64,000 bases of DNA from Azorinus chamasolen (lineage: Eukaryota > Mollusca > Bivalvia > Cardiida > Solecurtidae), in the NCBI GenBank assembly GCA_963576725.1, contig OY755242.1, positions 29,438,725 through 29,502,724 of the forward strand, in the 5' to 3' direction. Of this stretch, positions 41,917-49,977 are shown in pieces (position 1 is the first letter of the stretch; each line of letters begins with the position of its first letter). The translations under genes and the position numbers were made by a program. The notes beneath the pieces were generated by a model. That model did not search any database. It saw only the letters and a program-made list of their open reading frames with translations, and was not told where the DNA came from.

Positions 41917-42030
41917 GTTGTCTTTTAAGATCACATGTTCCTAAACTCACCAAGAAAATGTTATTGAGCTCGCTTAATAACGTTTCCTTAGGCTCGTGTA
42001 GGAACATGTGATCTTAGAAGACAAGTCGCA
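41917..42030. repeat. Hairpin of about 115 bp
   Basis: TTGTCTTTTAAGATCACATG-TTCCTA is mirrored by TAGGAACATGTGATCTTAGA-AGACAA, with a second small stem inside (GTTATTGAGCTCGCTTAATAAC). It lies in MYCBP2 intron 9; class unknown. Confidence 0.82.
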
Positions 42031-42100
42031 ACAGATCCTATATGTACTTTTTTTTGCTGTGCAATTATGGTCTGCTCAGTTTCTTTAATAGAACATTTAA

Positions 42101-42263
42101 CCCTTTCCTTAATGTGAATGCATTTTCACGCATTTGCAAACAGTAGACCCAGATCAGGTGGCTCCTATAGGATGAGCTACATGAAATTTTCCATCTGGAT
42201 CTTCCCTGTTTGCTAAGGGATACTAATGTACATGTGTATATATATATATGTGGGGTAAAGGGT
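42101..42263. mobile_element. PB-B/C MITE, damaged
   Basis: TTAA at 42097-42100, CCCTTTCCTTAATGTGAATG, centre GTGGCTCCTATAGGATGAGC, a TATATATATA run, and the end GGGGTAAAGGGTAAG. Confidence 0.65.
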
Positions 42264-42532
42264 AAGAGGGTATAAAGTTGTTGTTGTCTCCATTTTCCAA
42301 GTAAACCTTTAATTTCTGTACAAAAACATGATTAGACTATCGGATGTTGCTTTATAGTTACTTGAAATCTCATCTGGATGTTTGATATAGTTTCGTACAT
42401 AAACGGATGTTTTGTCTAAGACCCAATATCATACATTCTGTGTATCTAATCTTTAACCCTTAACCTTTTTGCAAAGGCACAAAAGTTGAGATAAAGAGTC
42501 AACATGGATTTGATATTTTGCCTCCTTTCCAG

Positions 42533-42603
42533 GACATGGTGTGGGGTCATGTGCAATGTTTTGTGATGGTGAGCATATAGGCCAGATTACTGCAGCTAAA
42601 GAT
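42533..42603 (+). CDS. MYCBP2: MYCBP2 exon 10
   Basis: Residues 390-413: GHGVGSCAMFCDGEHIGQIT and AAKD. The family reads ...GQNILFTDGEYINQIAASRD. Acceptor TGCCTCCTTTCCAG completes the split Gly codon. Donor GAT|GTAAGT, phase 0. Confidence 0.92.
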
Positions 42604-42794
42604 GTAAGTACCATCACATCTATATTAGCCCATACCCTGCTGTGAAAGTAATGTCTGCTCTGATCTGTTGCAATTTTTACTCACTTCTGATTTTTTCAAG
42701 AGTAACTGTTTATCGAGTGTCAAACAGTTTAGATCCTGATGAGACGCAGTCACTCACCTGGATCTGGGCTGTTAGCAAATGCGTATGAGGTAAC

Positions 42795-42993
42795 CATTTA
42801 CCTGATAGAGACGCCTTTTGAAACCCTTGCAAACATAGTAAACCAGATCAGATTACTCCATGTTTATGGAAAAATGAAGATCTGATTTTATGGTTTTCTG
42901 CCTGGGCCAAAAATACCGTTCTTCATATGCCACTGTACCAAATCATTTACAATTCATAAAGTGATTATTTTTTCTTACATGAATATTTGGGAT
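42795..42993. mobile_element. PB-C MITE, centre reduced
   Basis: TTTACCTGATAGAGACGCCT, CTTGCAAACATAGTAAACC, TCAGATTACTCCATGTTTAT (half a centre), TCTGATTTTATGGTTTTCTG and TTCTTACATGAATATTTGGG. Confidence 0.6.
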
Positions 42994-43043
42994 GTCAGGT
43001 TGTAAATGATTTATCATTCCAATTCATCTTGTTTGAATTACAG

Positions 43044-43191
43044 GACAGTTTTGTGGTTAGGATGTTTGATCCTCGGCGCTCTCCAATGGAGGTGGTCAGT
43101 GAGATCCCACTGAAACTCACTCGCAAGTGTCTGGATGCCTTCGGCCAAGATGCTTCAGACCCTGGAGGAGAAACTCAAAGAAGAACAGTCT
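43044..43191 (+). CDS. MYCBP2: MYCBP2 exon 11, with a probable internal frame shift
   Basis: Residues 414-463. DSFVVRMFDPRRSPMEVVSE and IPLKLTRKCLDAFGQ follow the family pattern (DGFVVRIF...LQLKLARKCLHACG). From about 43148 the open frame reads DASDPGGETQRRTV, which is unlike the family. The +1 frame from 43150 reads MLQTLEEKLKEEQS, which fits the LFDLEKDLH-type segment expected there. Yet the 148-bp length leaves one base, the phase exon 12 requires, so the first frame is the one that splices through. Acceptor GAATTACAG, donor TCT|GTAAGT. Either two compensating indels occurred, or the assembly has errors. Confidence 0.85.
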
Positions 43192-43394
43192 GTAAGTATT
43201 AAGTTTGCATAAGCCCTGATCTGAAAGTGGGTACCTTCAGTTTATTCCAAATACTATGTGTGGTTTCTGATCAGGGTCTACAGTTTGTACTGCAGATGCT
43301 CTAGACACAAACGTAGATGTCATATTGAATACTAAGTGGTGGTTATGGGTCCATCTTAATCATAAAAGCTAGCATCAAATTTGTAATGAATTAA

Positions 43395-43636
43395 CCCATT
43401 CCCTGTTCTATATTTAGACCAATGTTCAGTACCTACTGAATATTCATTAACAAAATAGTTATAAAGAATTCTTGAAGGTGTAACATTGTAGACATTTTAG
43501 AAAGTAAAGAAACAGATCTATCAAATTCTATTAGCAAACAGAGCAGACTCTGATCAGACGGCTCCTCTAGGAGCCGTCTGATCTGGGTCTACTCTGTTTG
43601 CAAATGCGTGAAAACACGTTTCTATGAGGGAAAGGG
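43395..43636. mobile_element. PB-B MITE, full length
   Basis: TTAA at 43391-43394 and 43637-43640, ends CCCATTCCCTGTTCTATATT and CTATGAGGGAAAGGG, perfect centre ACGGCTCCTCTAGGAGCCGT. Confidence 0.87.
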
Positions 43637-43901
43637 TTAAGCGAACAGTTTGGGTCCTGATGAATGCTGAGTTACTCTCATTAGGTGATGATTGGTGCTG
43701 TAACTGTATTTGATAGCAGAAATTTAATAAAAAATTAACTTTTCGATTAACTATGCTTGCAGATTATGATTACTTAGTTGGTCAAAGTTTCAATTAATGG
43801 TTGGACTGACTTCACCATGTTTAGTTTGCTTCACTTATCAGACAGTACTTCAAATAGTATGCTGTCCCTAGCTTTTGTGTTGTAGATTTTCTGACATTTA
43901 A

Positions 43902-44224
43902 CCCTTTACTTCATGCATGTTCCTGTAAGAAATAATTATATCATGAATATTAATAAGATGATTTTTAGCTCGTCTATTTCGAAGAAAAGTCAAGCTATTG
44001 TGATCACTGGGTCGTAGCCGTCGTTGATGTTGTCGCCGCTGTAGTCGTCGGTGTGCAAAAACATATGAACACGGGGAGATATGGCCATGCAAGAAATTGT
44101 AGAATAAGAAACGTAATTCCACAAGCAAACAGAGCCAACCCTGATCAGATGGTTTCTGCAAGACCTGTCTGATCTGGATCTCTATTTGCAAATACATTAA
44201 AAGGTGTATCTGTGAAGTAAAGGG
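43902..44224. mobile_element. PB-C MITE with inserted R2-like fragment
   Basis: TTAA at 43898-43901 and 44225-44228. The left arm CCCTTTACTTCATGCATGTT is interrupted at 43966-44058 by TTTTAGCTCGTCTATTTCGA...GTCGTAGCCGTCGTTGATG, then resumes CATATGAACACGGGGAGATA. The centre is altered (GGTTTCTGCAAGACCTG). Confidence 0.75.
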
Positions 44225-44402
44225 TTAAGAAACCATTCCACTCTTGCAATTGATCTGTATTAGCCCTATCAACATTGTCTTAAGCCAGGCTCATATCAAC
44301 ATCAGAAGACAAAGCTAAAAACACAAAAGAAATTGTTTCAGCATCGTATCAAAAGACAACTGTATTTTACGAGTGTTTTTATCCATAGATGGTTTGTTAC
44401 AG

Positions 44403-44479
44403 GTACTGGTTTTGATGAGGATATAGCAGCCATTACATCTGGAAAAGAGTTCACCATAGTCAAGACAACAGGGGGAAAG
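44403..44479 (+). CDS. MYCBP2: MYCBP2 exon 12
   Basis: Residues 463-488: TGFDEDIAAITSGKEFTIVK and TTGGK. The family block is STGFDEESAILGAGREFALMKTANGK. The acceptor TGGTTTGTTACAG requires one base from exon 11, giving TGT (Cys) where the family has Ser. Donor AAG|GTAAAC, phase 0. Confidence 0.93.
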
Positions 44480-44808
44480 GTAAACCAATGAAGAACGATA
44501 TTGTCTTTAACTTTAGCATATTTTCAACAATAAAAAACATCTTCTACTTCAGATTTCAAAGCAGCTTTTCTTCCATTTCTTTTCAAAAGCGTAAGCAGTG
44601 TTTCAAACAGTTTTGATCCTGATGAGATGTCAAGTAAAGATTTGGGTACAAACTGTCTGAAAGGGTAATCATGGATACACCAGTGGCATGCTGTATACTG
44701 ATAATTATGGGTGTTTATTGTGTAGTCAGTTTTCTCAGTATTTAAAAAAGGGTTTAATGCAAAAGCTGAGGTATCCTTTGCATTGAGCTAGGATCCAGTT
44801 GTGATGTA

Positions 44809-45629
44809 CAGTCTAACCTGCTGTAAGCGGTCAGTCTAGGGAAGTGGCCACTTTGGCCACTTACAGCAGGTGACCGCCTAAACCAGGTGCATGTTACCAA
44901 GCATATTTTCGAGTAATTATGACTGACATATGTGTACCGCAGTATACTAATCGATATTTATAAAGACCATTCTGACCTAAACTGCCCGTAATAATCGCAA
45001 GTCATATCGAATTAATTGCCTTGTTTGTCGTTCTTCAACCTTTTGTCCCTTATTCATAAGTGTCAGTTCTTTCATTTGAGTAATACACGTGCCAGTGTTA
45101 TTCGAATTTGGCTTCGGGGTGTAACTTCTAAACGGTGTAGCCATGTTTGACACGACTGGTTTCCCGAATATTCCGTCCGCGAACATCTAACTCATAGAGC
45201 GGAAGTCGGGGAACCAGCTAGTTCACGCGTGATTACATTCCTGGGGAATTCCGAGTAGAAGGTAAATCCCCAATTAATATGGCGTGAACAACCGACGCAC
45301 TTTGTAAACAAACAAAAGAAACTGTGATAAGGGGTCCAAATGGGTCATGACCGTTAGTTGTATGCATTCAAAGGTGACAAAATGTCTGCTGTTGCCGATC
45401 GATAGCCATGAAAAGCGTTTACACGATTTACATTTGTAGAACACCTGGCCGTTTACACCAGTGTGTATTGGCCATTTGGGATGAAATAGAGTGGCCGCTG
45501 GCCGCGTTAAGCAGGTGACCGCTTATACCAGGTGTAATATATAGTGTTTTTCGTTGGGAGGGTCCTAGAGTGGCTGCTTACAGCAGTGTGGCTGCTGATA
45601 CCAGGTGACCGCTGAAGCAGGTTGGACTG
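44809..45629. mobile_element. E element, 821 bp, TA-flanked
   Basis: CAGTCTAACCTGCTGTAAGC and GCTGAAGCAGGTTGGACTG are inverted ends, flanked by TA at 44807-44808 and 45630-45631. Subterminal AGCAGGTGACCGC / CCAGGTGTAATA motifs recur inside, facing both ways (44866-44890, 45500-45540, 45600). No transposase was found in its roughly 600-bp interior. It fits the pogo/mariner group of non-autonomous elements. Confidence 0.83.
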
Positions 45630-45634
45630 TATAT

Positions 45635-46079
45635 CCCTTTACTTCATATAAATGCTTTTTCATGTTTGTAGGGGCCATCTCATTAAGATCTGCTCTGATT
45701 GCTTTAAGCATTCTGATTAGCTTCAGCTCTGTTTGCATGTGGAATGATAAAGATCTGATTCTTCAGTTTCGTAACTGGCCAAAAACTCCCTTGTCCATAT
45801 ACAGTAAAACCTCTCTATAACGACCACTAAATTATGTTAATTAGTTGGTATTTAGGGCAGGTGGCTACTTAAAGCAAGGTGAAAGTAAAACAGAACGCTC
45901 CTATAGGAGCGTTCTGTTTTACTTTCACCTTGCTTTAAGCAGCCACCTGCCTTTAACACAAAACATTTGATGTAATTTAGTGGCCGTTATAGAGAGGTTT
46001 TACTGTACTAATATACAAATTCAGTTAATCAATATTTGTATTTTCAAATATTTTGTATGAATATTCATACGGTAAAGGA
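45635..46079. mobile_element. PB-C MITE carrying PG-D, ending 25 bp before exon 13
   Basis: CCCTTTACTTCATATAAATG, a damaged centre (TTTGTAGGGGCCATCTCATT), GATCTGATTCTTCAGTTTCG, the PG-D insert, then AATTCAGTTAATCAATATTT and CATACGGTAAAGGA with TTAA at 46080-46083. Confidence 0.78.
45802..46005. mobile_element. PG-D MITE nested in PB-C, the most symmetric copy
   Basis: TA at 45800-45801 and 46006-46007, ends CAGTAAAACCTCTCTATAAC and GTTATAGAGAGGTTTTACTG, centre AGAACGCTCCTATAGGAGCGTTCT (24 bp, perfect). The inner stem is nearly complete. Confidence 0.93.
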
Positions 46080-46108
46080 TTAATGATCTTGTTGATTTAA
46101 CTTGGAAG

Positions 46109-46319
46109 GTATTGTACTCTGGGAAATCTACGGCCCTTGGAATCAAGCAAGGTGGTCCATCAGCGGGCAAGTGGGCCGAGCTGCCTATAACTAAGTCACC
46201 AAAGATTGCGCAGGTGGCTACAGGACACGATGGCCAGCATGCCTTGATAGTGGCAGAGGACGGGAGCGTGTTCTTTGTTGGTACACCCAGGAGAGGAGAA
46301 GATGGTGACACAAGTCTTT
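46109..46319 (+). CDS. MYCBP2: MYCBP2 exon 13 (first RCC1-like repeat)
   Basis: Residues 489-559. VLYSGKSTALGIKQGGPSAG, KWAELPITKSPKIAQVATGH, DGQHALIVAEDGSVFFVG are almost identical in pattern to the family (GIKQGGPSAGKWVELPITKSPKI...GHDGSHALLVAEDGSIFF.G). GHDGQHALIVAEDGSVFFVG is a classic RCC1-type repeat strand, part of the first RCC1-like domain of PHR proteins. Acceptor TTTAACTTGGAAG is purine-rich and weak. Donor CTTT|GTAAGC leaves one base. Confidence 0.97.
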
Positions 46320-46754
46320 GTAAGCACAATCATTCAGCTTCAACAATTTAGTGAATGGATTGGTCCCTTTTCTCCAGCAGTAAAATTGTTCTATACTTCT
46401 CCACCACCTCCTTTCTTGTTTGTTAGTAATAGAATAGAGTTCCAGTATAGAAAAATCTATATTGATCAAACAATACACAGGGTTTGGCATAGGAATTAAA
46501 ATATAGTGATCAAACAATTCACCTGTTATTTTACATCTGCTTGAAGGACCCATCTCACAAAAGATCGTACAACCAAAATTATCATTAATCCTAAGTTACG
46601 ATGATCACTACTATTCATGTAGTTGAAATTATTACACCTTCTATAATGTAACAGTTTAGGCTAACTGCGTATGACAGAAATTAACATAAGCTCTTATATA
46701 GGATGATTGCAAACGGAAGTATGATTGTAATCAGTTCAGCTTTTTCTTTTACAG
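46320..46754. other. MYCBP2 intron 13, no feature recognised
   Basis: 435 bp of AT-rich intron without a recognised repeat, one of the few introns here free of MITEs. Confidence 0.7.
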
Positions 46755-46922
46755 CAAAAGGTAGAAGGCAACCAAAGGCAGTAAAGCCAAAGAAGATGAT
46801 TAGATTGGATTCGAAGATTGTAAATTATGCTGCCTGTAATAATGGTAGCAGTGCAGTCATCACTAAGGATGGGGGTGTCTACATGTTTGGCAAAGACACT
46901 GCTCACTGCCATCAGGCCAGTG
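46755..46922 (+). CDS. MYCBP2: MYCBP2 exon 14 (RCC1-like domain)
   Basis: Residues 559-615. The basic block KGRRQPKAVKPKKMIRLDSK, then IVNYAACNNGSSAVITKDGG and VYMFGKD, match the family (KPKKIIKMEGKIVVYTACNNGSSSVISKDGELYMFGKD). Acceptor TTTTTCTTTTACAG, donor AGTG|GTGAGT. Confidence 0.97.
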
Positions 46923-47084
46923 GTGAGTGTAAACCACATTGACCCTTCCGTGCTAAGCCCAACTAGACAAGCATTTGCAAACAGCTGGGATCCAGATGAG
47001 TTGCTGAGTAACTCAGTGTCTCATTAGGATCCAAGCTGCTTGACACTCCCCCAATAATTTCTTAAAAGCTTAACAAATCAGATG

Positions 47085-47158
47085 TAATTAACTCTTTACT
47101 CCATAAACAGGCCTGATGTCATTATTTCTTACATGAATATTCATGGAGTAAAGGGTTA
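47085..47158. mobile_element. PB-C termini joined, centre deleted
   Basis: TTAACTCTTTACTCCATAAA is followed almost at once by TTATTTCTTACATGAATATT and CATGGAGTAAAGGGTTAA: both ends of PB-C with the whole palindrome lost. An inverted GATCCAGATGAG/CATTAGGATCC pair lies just upstream (46985-47035). Confidence 0.75.
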
Positions 47159-47214
47159 AATAAGGAATCGGGTCAGGAGTTTATCTGCATCAGATCATGT
47201 GATCCTGTATTTGC

Positions 47215-47725
47215 CCTCGAATTTTATCCAGTTATTTTGTAGTTATCCTGTAAGTTATTATACAGTTATCATATGCTGTACTTTATCTGTAGTTATTCTA
47301 TTCTGTAGTTTAATATCCTATTCTGTAGATATTATGTAGTTATCCTGTGCTGTAGTTATCCATTATTCATCATATGCTGTAGTTTATCTGTAGTTATTTT
47401 ATTCTGTAGTTATCCTATTCTGTAGATATTATGTAGTTATCCTGTGTTGTAGTTATCCTTTATTCATCATATGCTGTAGTTTATCTGTAGTTATTCTATT
47501 CTGTAGTTATCCTATTCTGTAGATATTATGTAGTTATCCTGTGCTGTAGTTATCCTTTATTCATCCTATGCTATAGTTATTCTACAGTTAGTCTCTAGTT
47601 AGTCTCTAGTTATCCTGTGGTAATCCTGTTGTTATTCTGTAGTCATTCATTAGTCATAATGTAGCCATCTTATATTTTAAAGTTACCCTGTCATTATCAT
47701 GCAGTTATCCTGTTGTAATCAACAT
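47215..47725 (+). repeat. TAGTTATCC satellite in intron 14
   Basis: Short units around TGTAGTTATCCT are arranged into longer blocks of about 95 bp (TTCATCATATGCTGTAGTTT, ATCTGTAGTTATTCTATTCT, GTAGATATTATGTAGTTATC) repeated three times, then shorter degenerate units. It runs up to about 18 bp before the exon 15 acceptor. Confidence 0.9.
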
Positions 47726-47742
47726 CTGAATTCTCTTTGCAG

Positions 47743-47898
47743 GTCATGTGACAGATTTAAAGGATCAGTTTGTGCTACAAATCTGCTTGGGAAAGGCCCA
47801 TGCAGTGGCCCTGACAAACAAGGGCAGTATCTACACCTTTGGCATTAATAATAAGGGCCAGTGTGGCAGGGACTTCAATCCAGGGGCTGCCAAAGATG
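47743..47898 (+). CDS. MYCBP2: MYCBP2 exon 15 (second RCC1-like repeat)
   Basis: Residues 615-667. GHVTDLKDQFVLQICLGKAH, AVALTNKGSIYTFGINNKGQ, CGRDFNPGAAKD follow the family (LVTDLKGHFVTQVAMGKAHTCVLMKNGEVWTFGVNNKGQCGRD). GKAHAVALTNKG..YTFG is the RCC1 strand pattern. Acceptor AATTCTCTTTGCAG, donor GATG|GTATGT leaving one base. Confidence 0.97.
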
Positions 47899-47940
47899 GT
47901 ATGTTTCATTCAGTGAATAAATATTTTCAACACCTACCAA

Positions 47941-48240
47941 TACAGTTGAACTTCGATATCTCTAATATCAAGGGACCATACAAATTACTTAACAGAGATA
48001 ACAGAGGTTTGTGTCATTTGATTTCTAATCTGAACAATTTCTCAAGTTCACTGCTTAATGCAGGTCTAAAGTAATGCTGAAAGCTCCTGTAGGAGTTTTC
48101 AGCATTACTTTCAAGCGACATTAAACTGTCACATGTGTTTCTAGATATGTGTAGTAATGCATTTTAGAGCAATTCTGTATTGTAAATTTTGGAAGGACTG
48201 AACTTTTAGTTCAAGTTATCCCGAAGTTAGTTATTGAAGT
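47941..48240. mobile_element. Pogo-like TIR element with a PG-D-like centre
   Basis: CAGTTGAACTTCGATATCTC at the left and AGTTCAAGTTATCCCGAAGT at the right resemble Tigger/pogo ends. The centre GAAAGCTCCTGTAGGAGTTTTC and GCTTAATGCAGG stem resemble PG-D. The two halves have drifted. Confidence 0.6.
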
Positions 48241-48285
48241 TAACGTGTTTGTGTATAAACTTTTGTTGACCTTCTGATTTTAATA

Positions 48286-48490
48286 CAGTAAAACCTCTCT
48301 AAAGCAACCACCTTAAAGAGACATAATTCTGTGTACTACAACCTGGTGGTTGCTTAATGCAGGACAAAAGTTATACAGAAAGCTCCTGTAGGAGCTTTCT
48401 GTATTACTTTTGTCCTGTATTAAGCAACCACCTGCTATAAAGACACCAATTTTTATTAAGTGATCACGGTAGAGGAGTTCTTCTGTAGTA
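48286..48490. mobile_element. PG-D MITE, right end decayed
   Basis: TA at 48284-48285, CAGTAAAACCTCTCTAAAGC, perfect centre GAAAGCTCCTGTAGGAGCTT with GGTTGCTTAATGCAGGACAA stems. The right end reads GGTAGAGGAGTTCTTCTGTA. Confidence 0.82.
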
Positions 48491-48663
48491 TATATTACTC
48501 TGTTTTCTAATTCCAATAATCTAACAGAATTGTAAGAGGAGGTGTTGTTGGCATGACCTATGTTGCTATGTCAAAGGTCAAGGTCAGCAGGGACATCCAT
48601 GACATATAGATAGTTTTCTACTTTGTCAATTGCAGTGGGAGTTTGTTATTTATTTACATTTAA

Positions 48664-48893
48664 CCATTTCCCTGTTCCATGTTTATTCCAAATTTCAATT
48701 CCTATTGAATATTTCTGGAAAAAATAGTTGCAGCGAAATATGGAAGATGGAACATTGTAGCCATTTTAGGAAGTAAAGAAGCATATCTTTCAAATTCCAT
48801 TGGCAAACAGAGCAGACCCTGATCAGAAGGCTCCTATTGGAGCCGTCTGATCTGGGTCTACTCTGTTTGCAAATGCGTGAAAACACATTTTTA
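48664..48893. mobile_element. PB-B MITE cut at the right by R7
   Basis: ACATTTAACCATTTCCCTGT, centre GGCTCCTATTGGAGCCG, and GCGTGAAAACACATTTTTAT, where R7 (TAGCTCACCAGAGC) takes over before the GAGGGAAAGGG end. Confidence 0.82.
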
Positions 48894-49352
48894 TTAGCTC
48901 ACCAGAGCACAAAGTGCTCAGGGTGAGCTTTTGTGATCGCCTGATGTCCGTCGTCCGTCGGCGTGCGTCGTGCGTAGTCCGTCGTCCGTCGTTCGTCGTC
49001 AACAATTTGAACCTTTAAAGTTCTTCTCCTCTGAATCTACAGGGGTCTCAGCTTCCATCTTTGGCACATAGCATCATCTGTAGGTCCTCTACAAAAGTTA
49101 TATAAATTATACCCCTGGGGTCAAAATTGGCCCTGCCCCAGGGGTTTTCAGTTTTCAATAGAAACATATAGTGAAAACTTTGAGCATCATCTCCTCTAAA
49201 ACTAGAAGGTCCCCAGCTTTCATATTTGGCACATAGCTTCAACTTCAGAACTTCTACAAAAGTTATATAAATTATGCTCCTGTGGTCAAAATTGGCTACA
49301 CCCACGGGTGGCAAGTTTTCTAGCAAACTTGAAGCTGACTGCACTTTTAAGC
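48894..49352 (+). repeat. R7 dispersed repeat
   Basis: Head hairpin AGCTCACCAGAGCACAAAGT-GCTCAGGGTGAGCT, then a CGTCGTCCGTCGGCGTGCG run, and two units of GTCTCAGCTTCCATCTTTGG, ACAAAAGTTATATAAATTAT, GGGGTCAAAATTGGCCCTGC. This hairpin-plus-CGTCGTCCG head is common in bivalve genomic sequence. Other pieces lie at 24766-24905 and 54763-55168. Confidence 0.8.
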
Positions 49353-49462
49353 ATCTTATCTTTACTCAGTCTCATAAACAGGTCATCAGGTCAAGCAATA
49401 GAGATGGGGATGACCAGTGGCTATTTTTAGTACACCTGTATTGCTGGTAGTGGCTGTAGTAA

Positions 49463-49775
49463 CCCTTTGCCTGTACTGTGTTTATTATTAATTTGAATGC
49501 CTATTGCATATTCATGAGCAAAATGAAGTATGGAAGGTGAAACATTGTAGCCATTTTTTTTCCAAATTTCACAACCTACTGAATATTCATAGACAAAATA
49601 GTTATAATGGAATATAGTAGGTAGAACATTGTAGCCATTTTAGAAACTAAAGGAAGATCTGTCAAATTCCATTAACAAACAGAGCAGACCCTGATCAGAT
49701 GGCTCCTATAGGAGGCATCTGATCTGGTCTACTGATTTTTCAAATGTGTGAAAACACGTTTATATGAGGGAAGGG
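49463..49775. mobile_element. PB-B MITE with internal duplication
   Basis: ACCCTTTGCCTGTACTGTGT to ATGAGGGAAGGGTTAA. CTACTGAATATTCATAGACA-AAATAG and ACATTGTAGCCATTTT occur twice (49500-49560 and 49575-49640). Centre GGCTCCTATAGGAGGCA. Confidence 0.78.
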
Positions 49776-49977
49776 TTAATTAATAATAGTGATTGGCATT
49801 ATGACATTATTACAACCTGCCCTGCAGTTCAGAAGAAGGGTAAATCATGTAAAGGCTCCAGAATGCCAAATTAAAGATTTTAAATAAATTATGAAATAAT
49901 TTTTAACATGAAATTGTATTACTTGAAAATATTAAGTTCAGTGAACTTATGAATATGAAATTATTATGTATCAAGTA

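Noticed and set aside
44977..45186. 69-residue minus-strand frame in element E
   Set aside because: It is too short and lacks the DDD/E or helix-turn-helix motifs of pogo-type transposases.
46021..46939. Minus-strand frames at 46021-46329 and 46736-46939
   Set aside because: They are shadows of MYCBP2 exons 13 and 14, which are highly conserved on the + strand.
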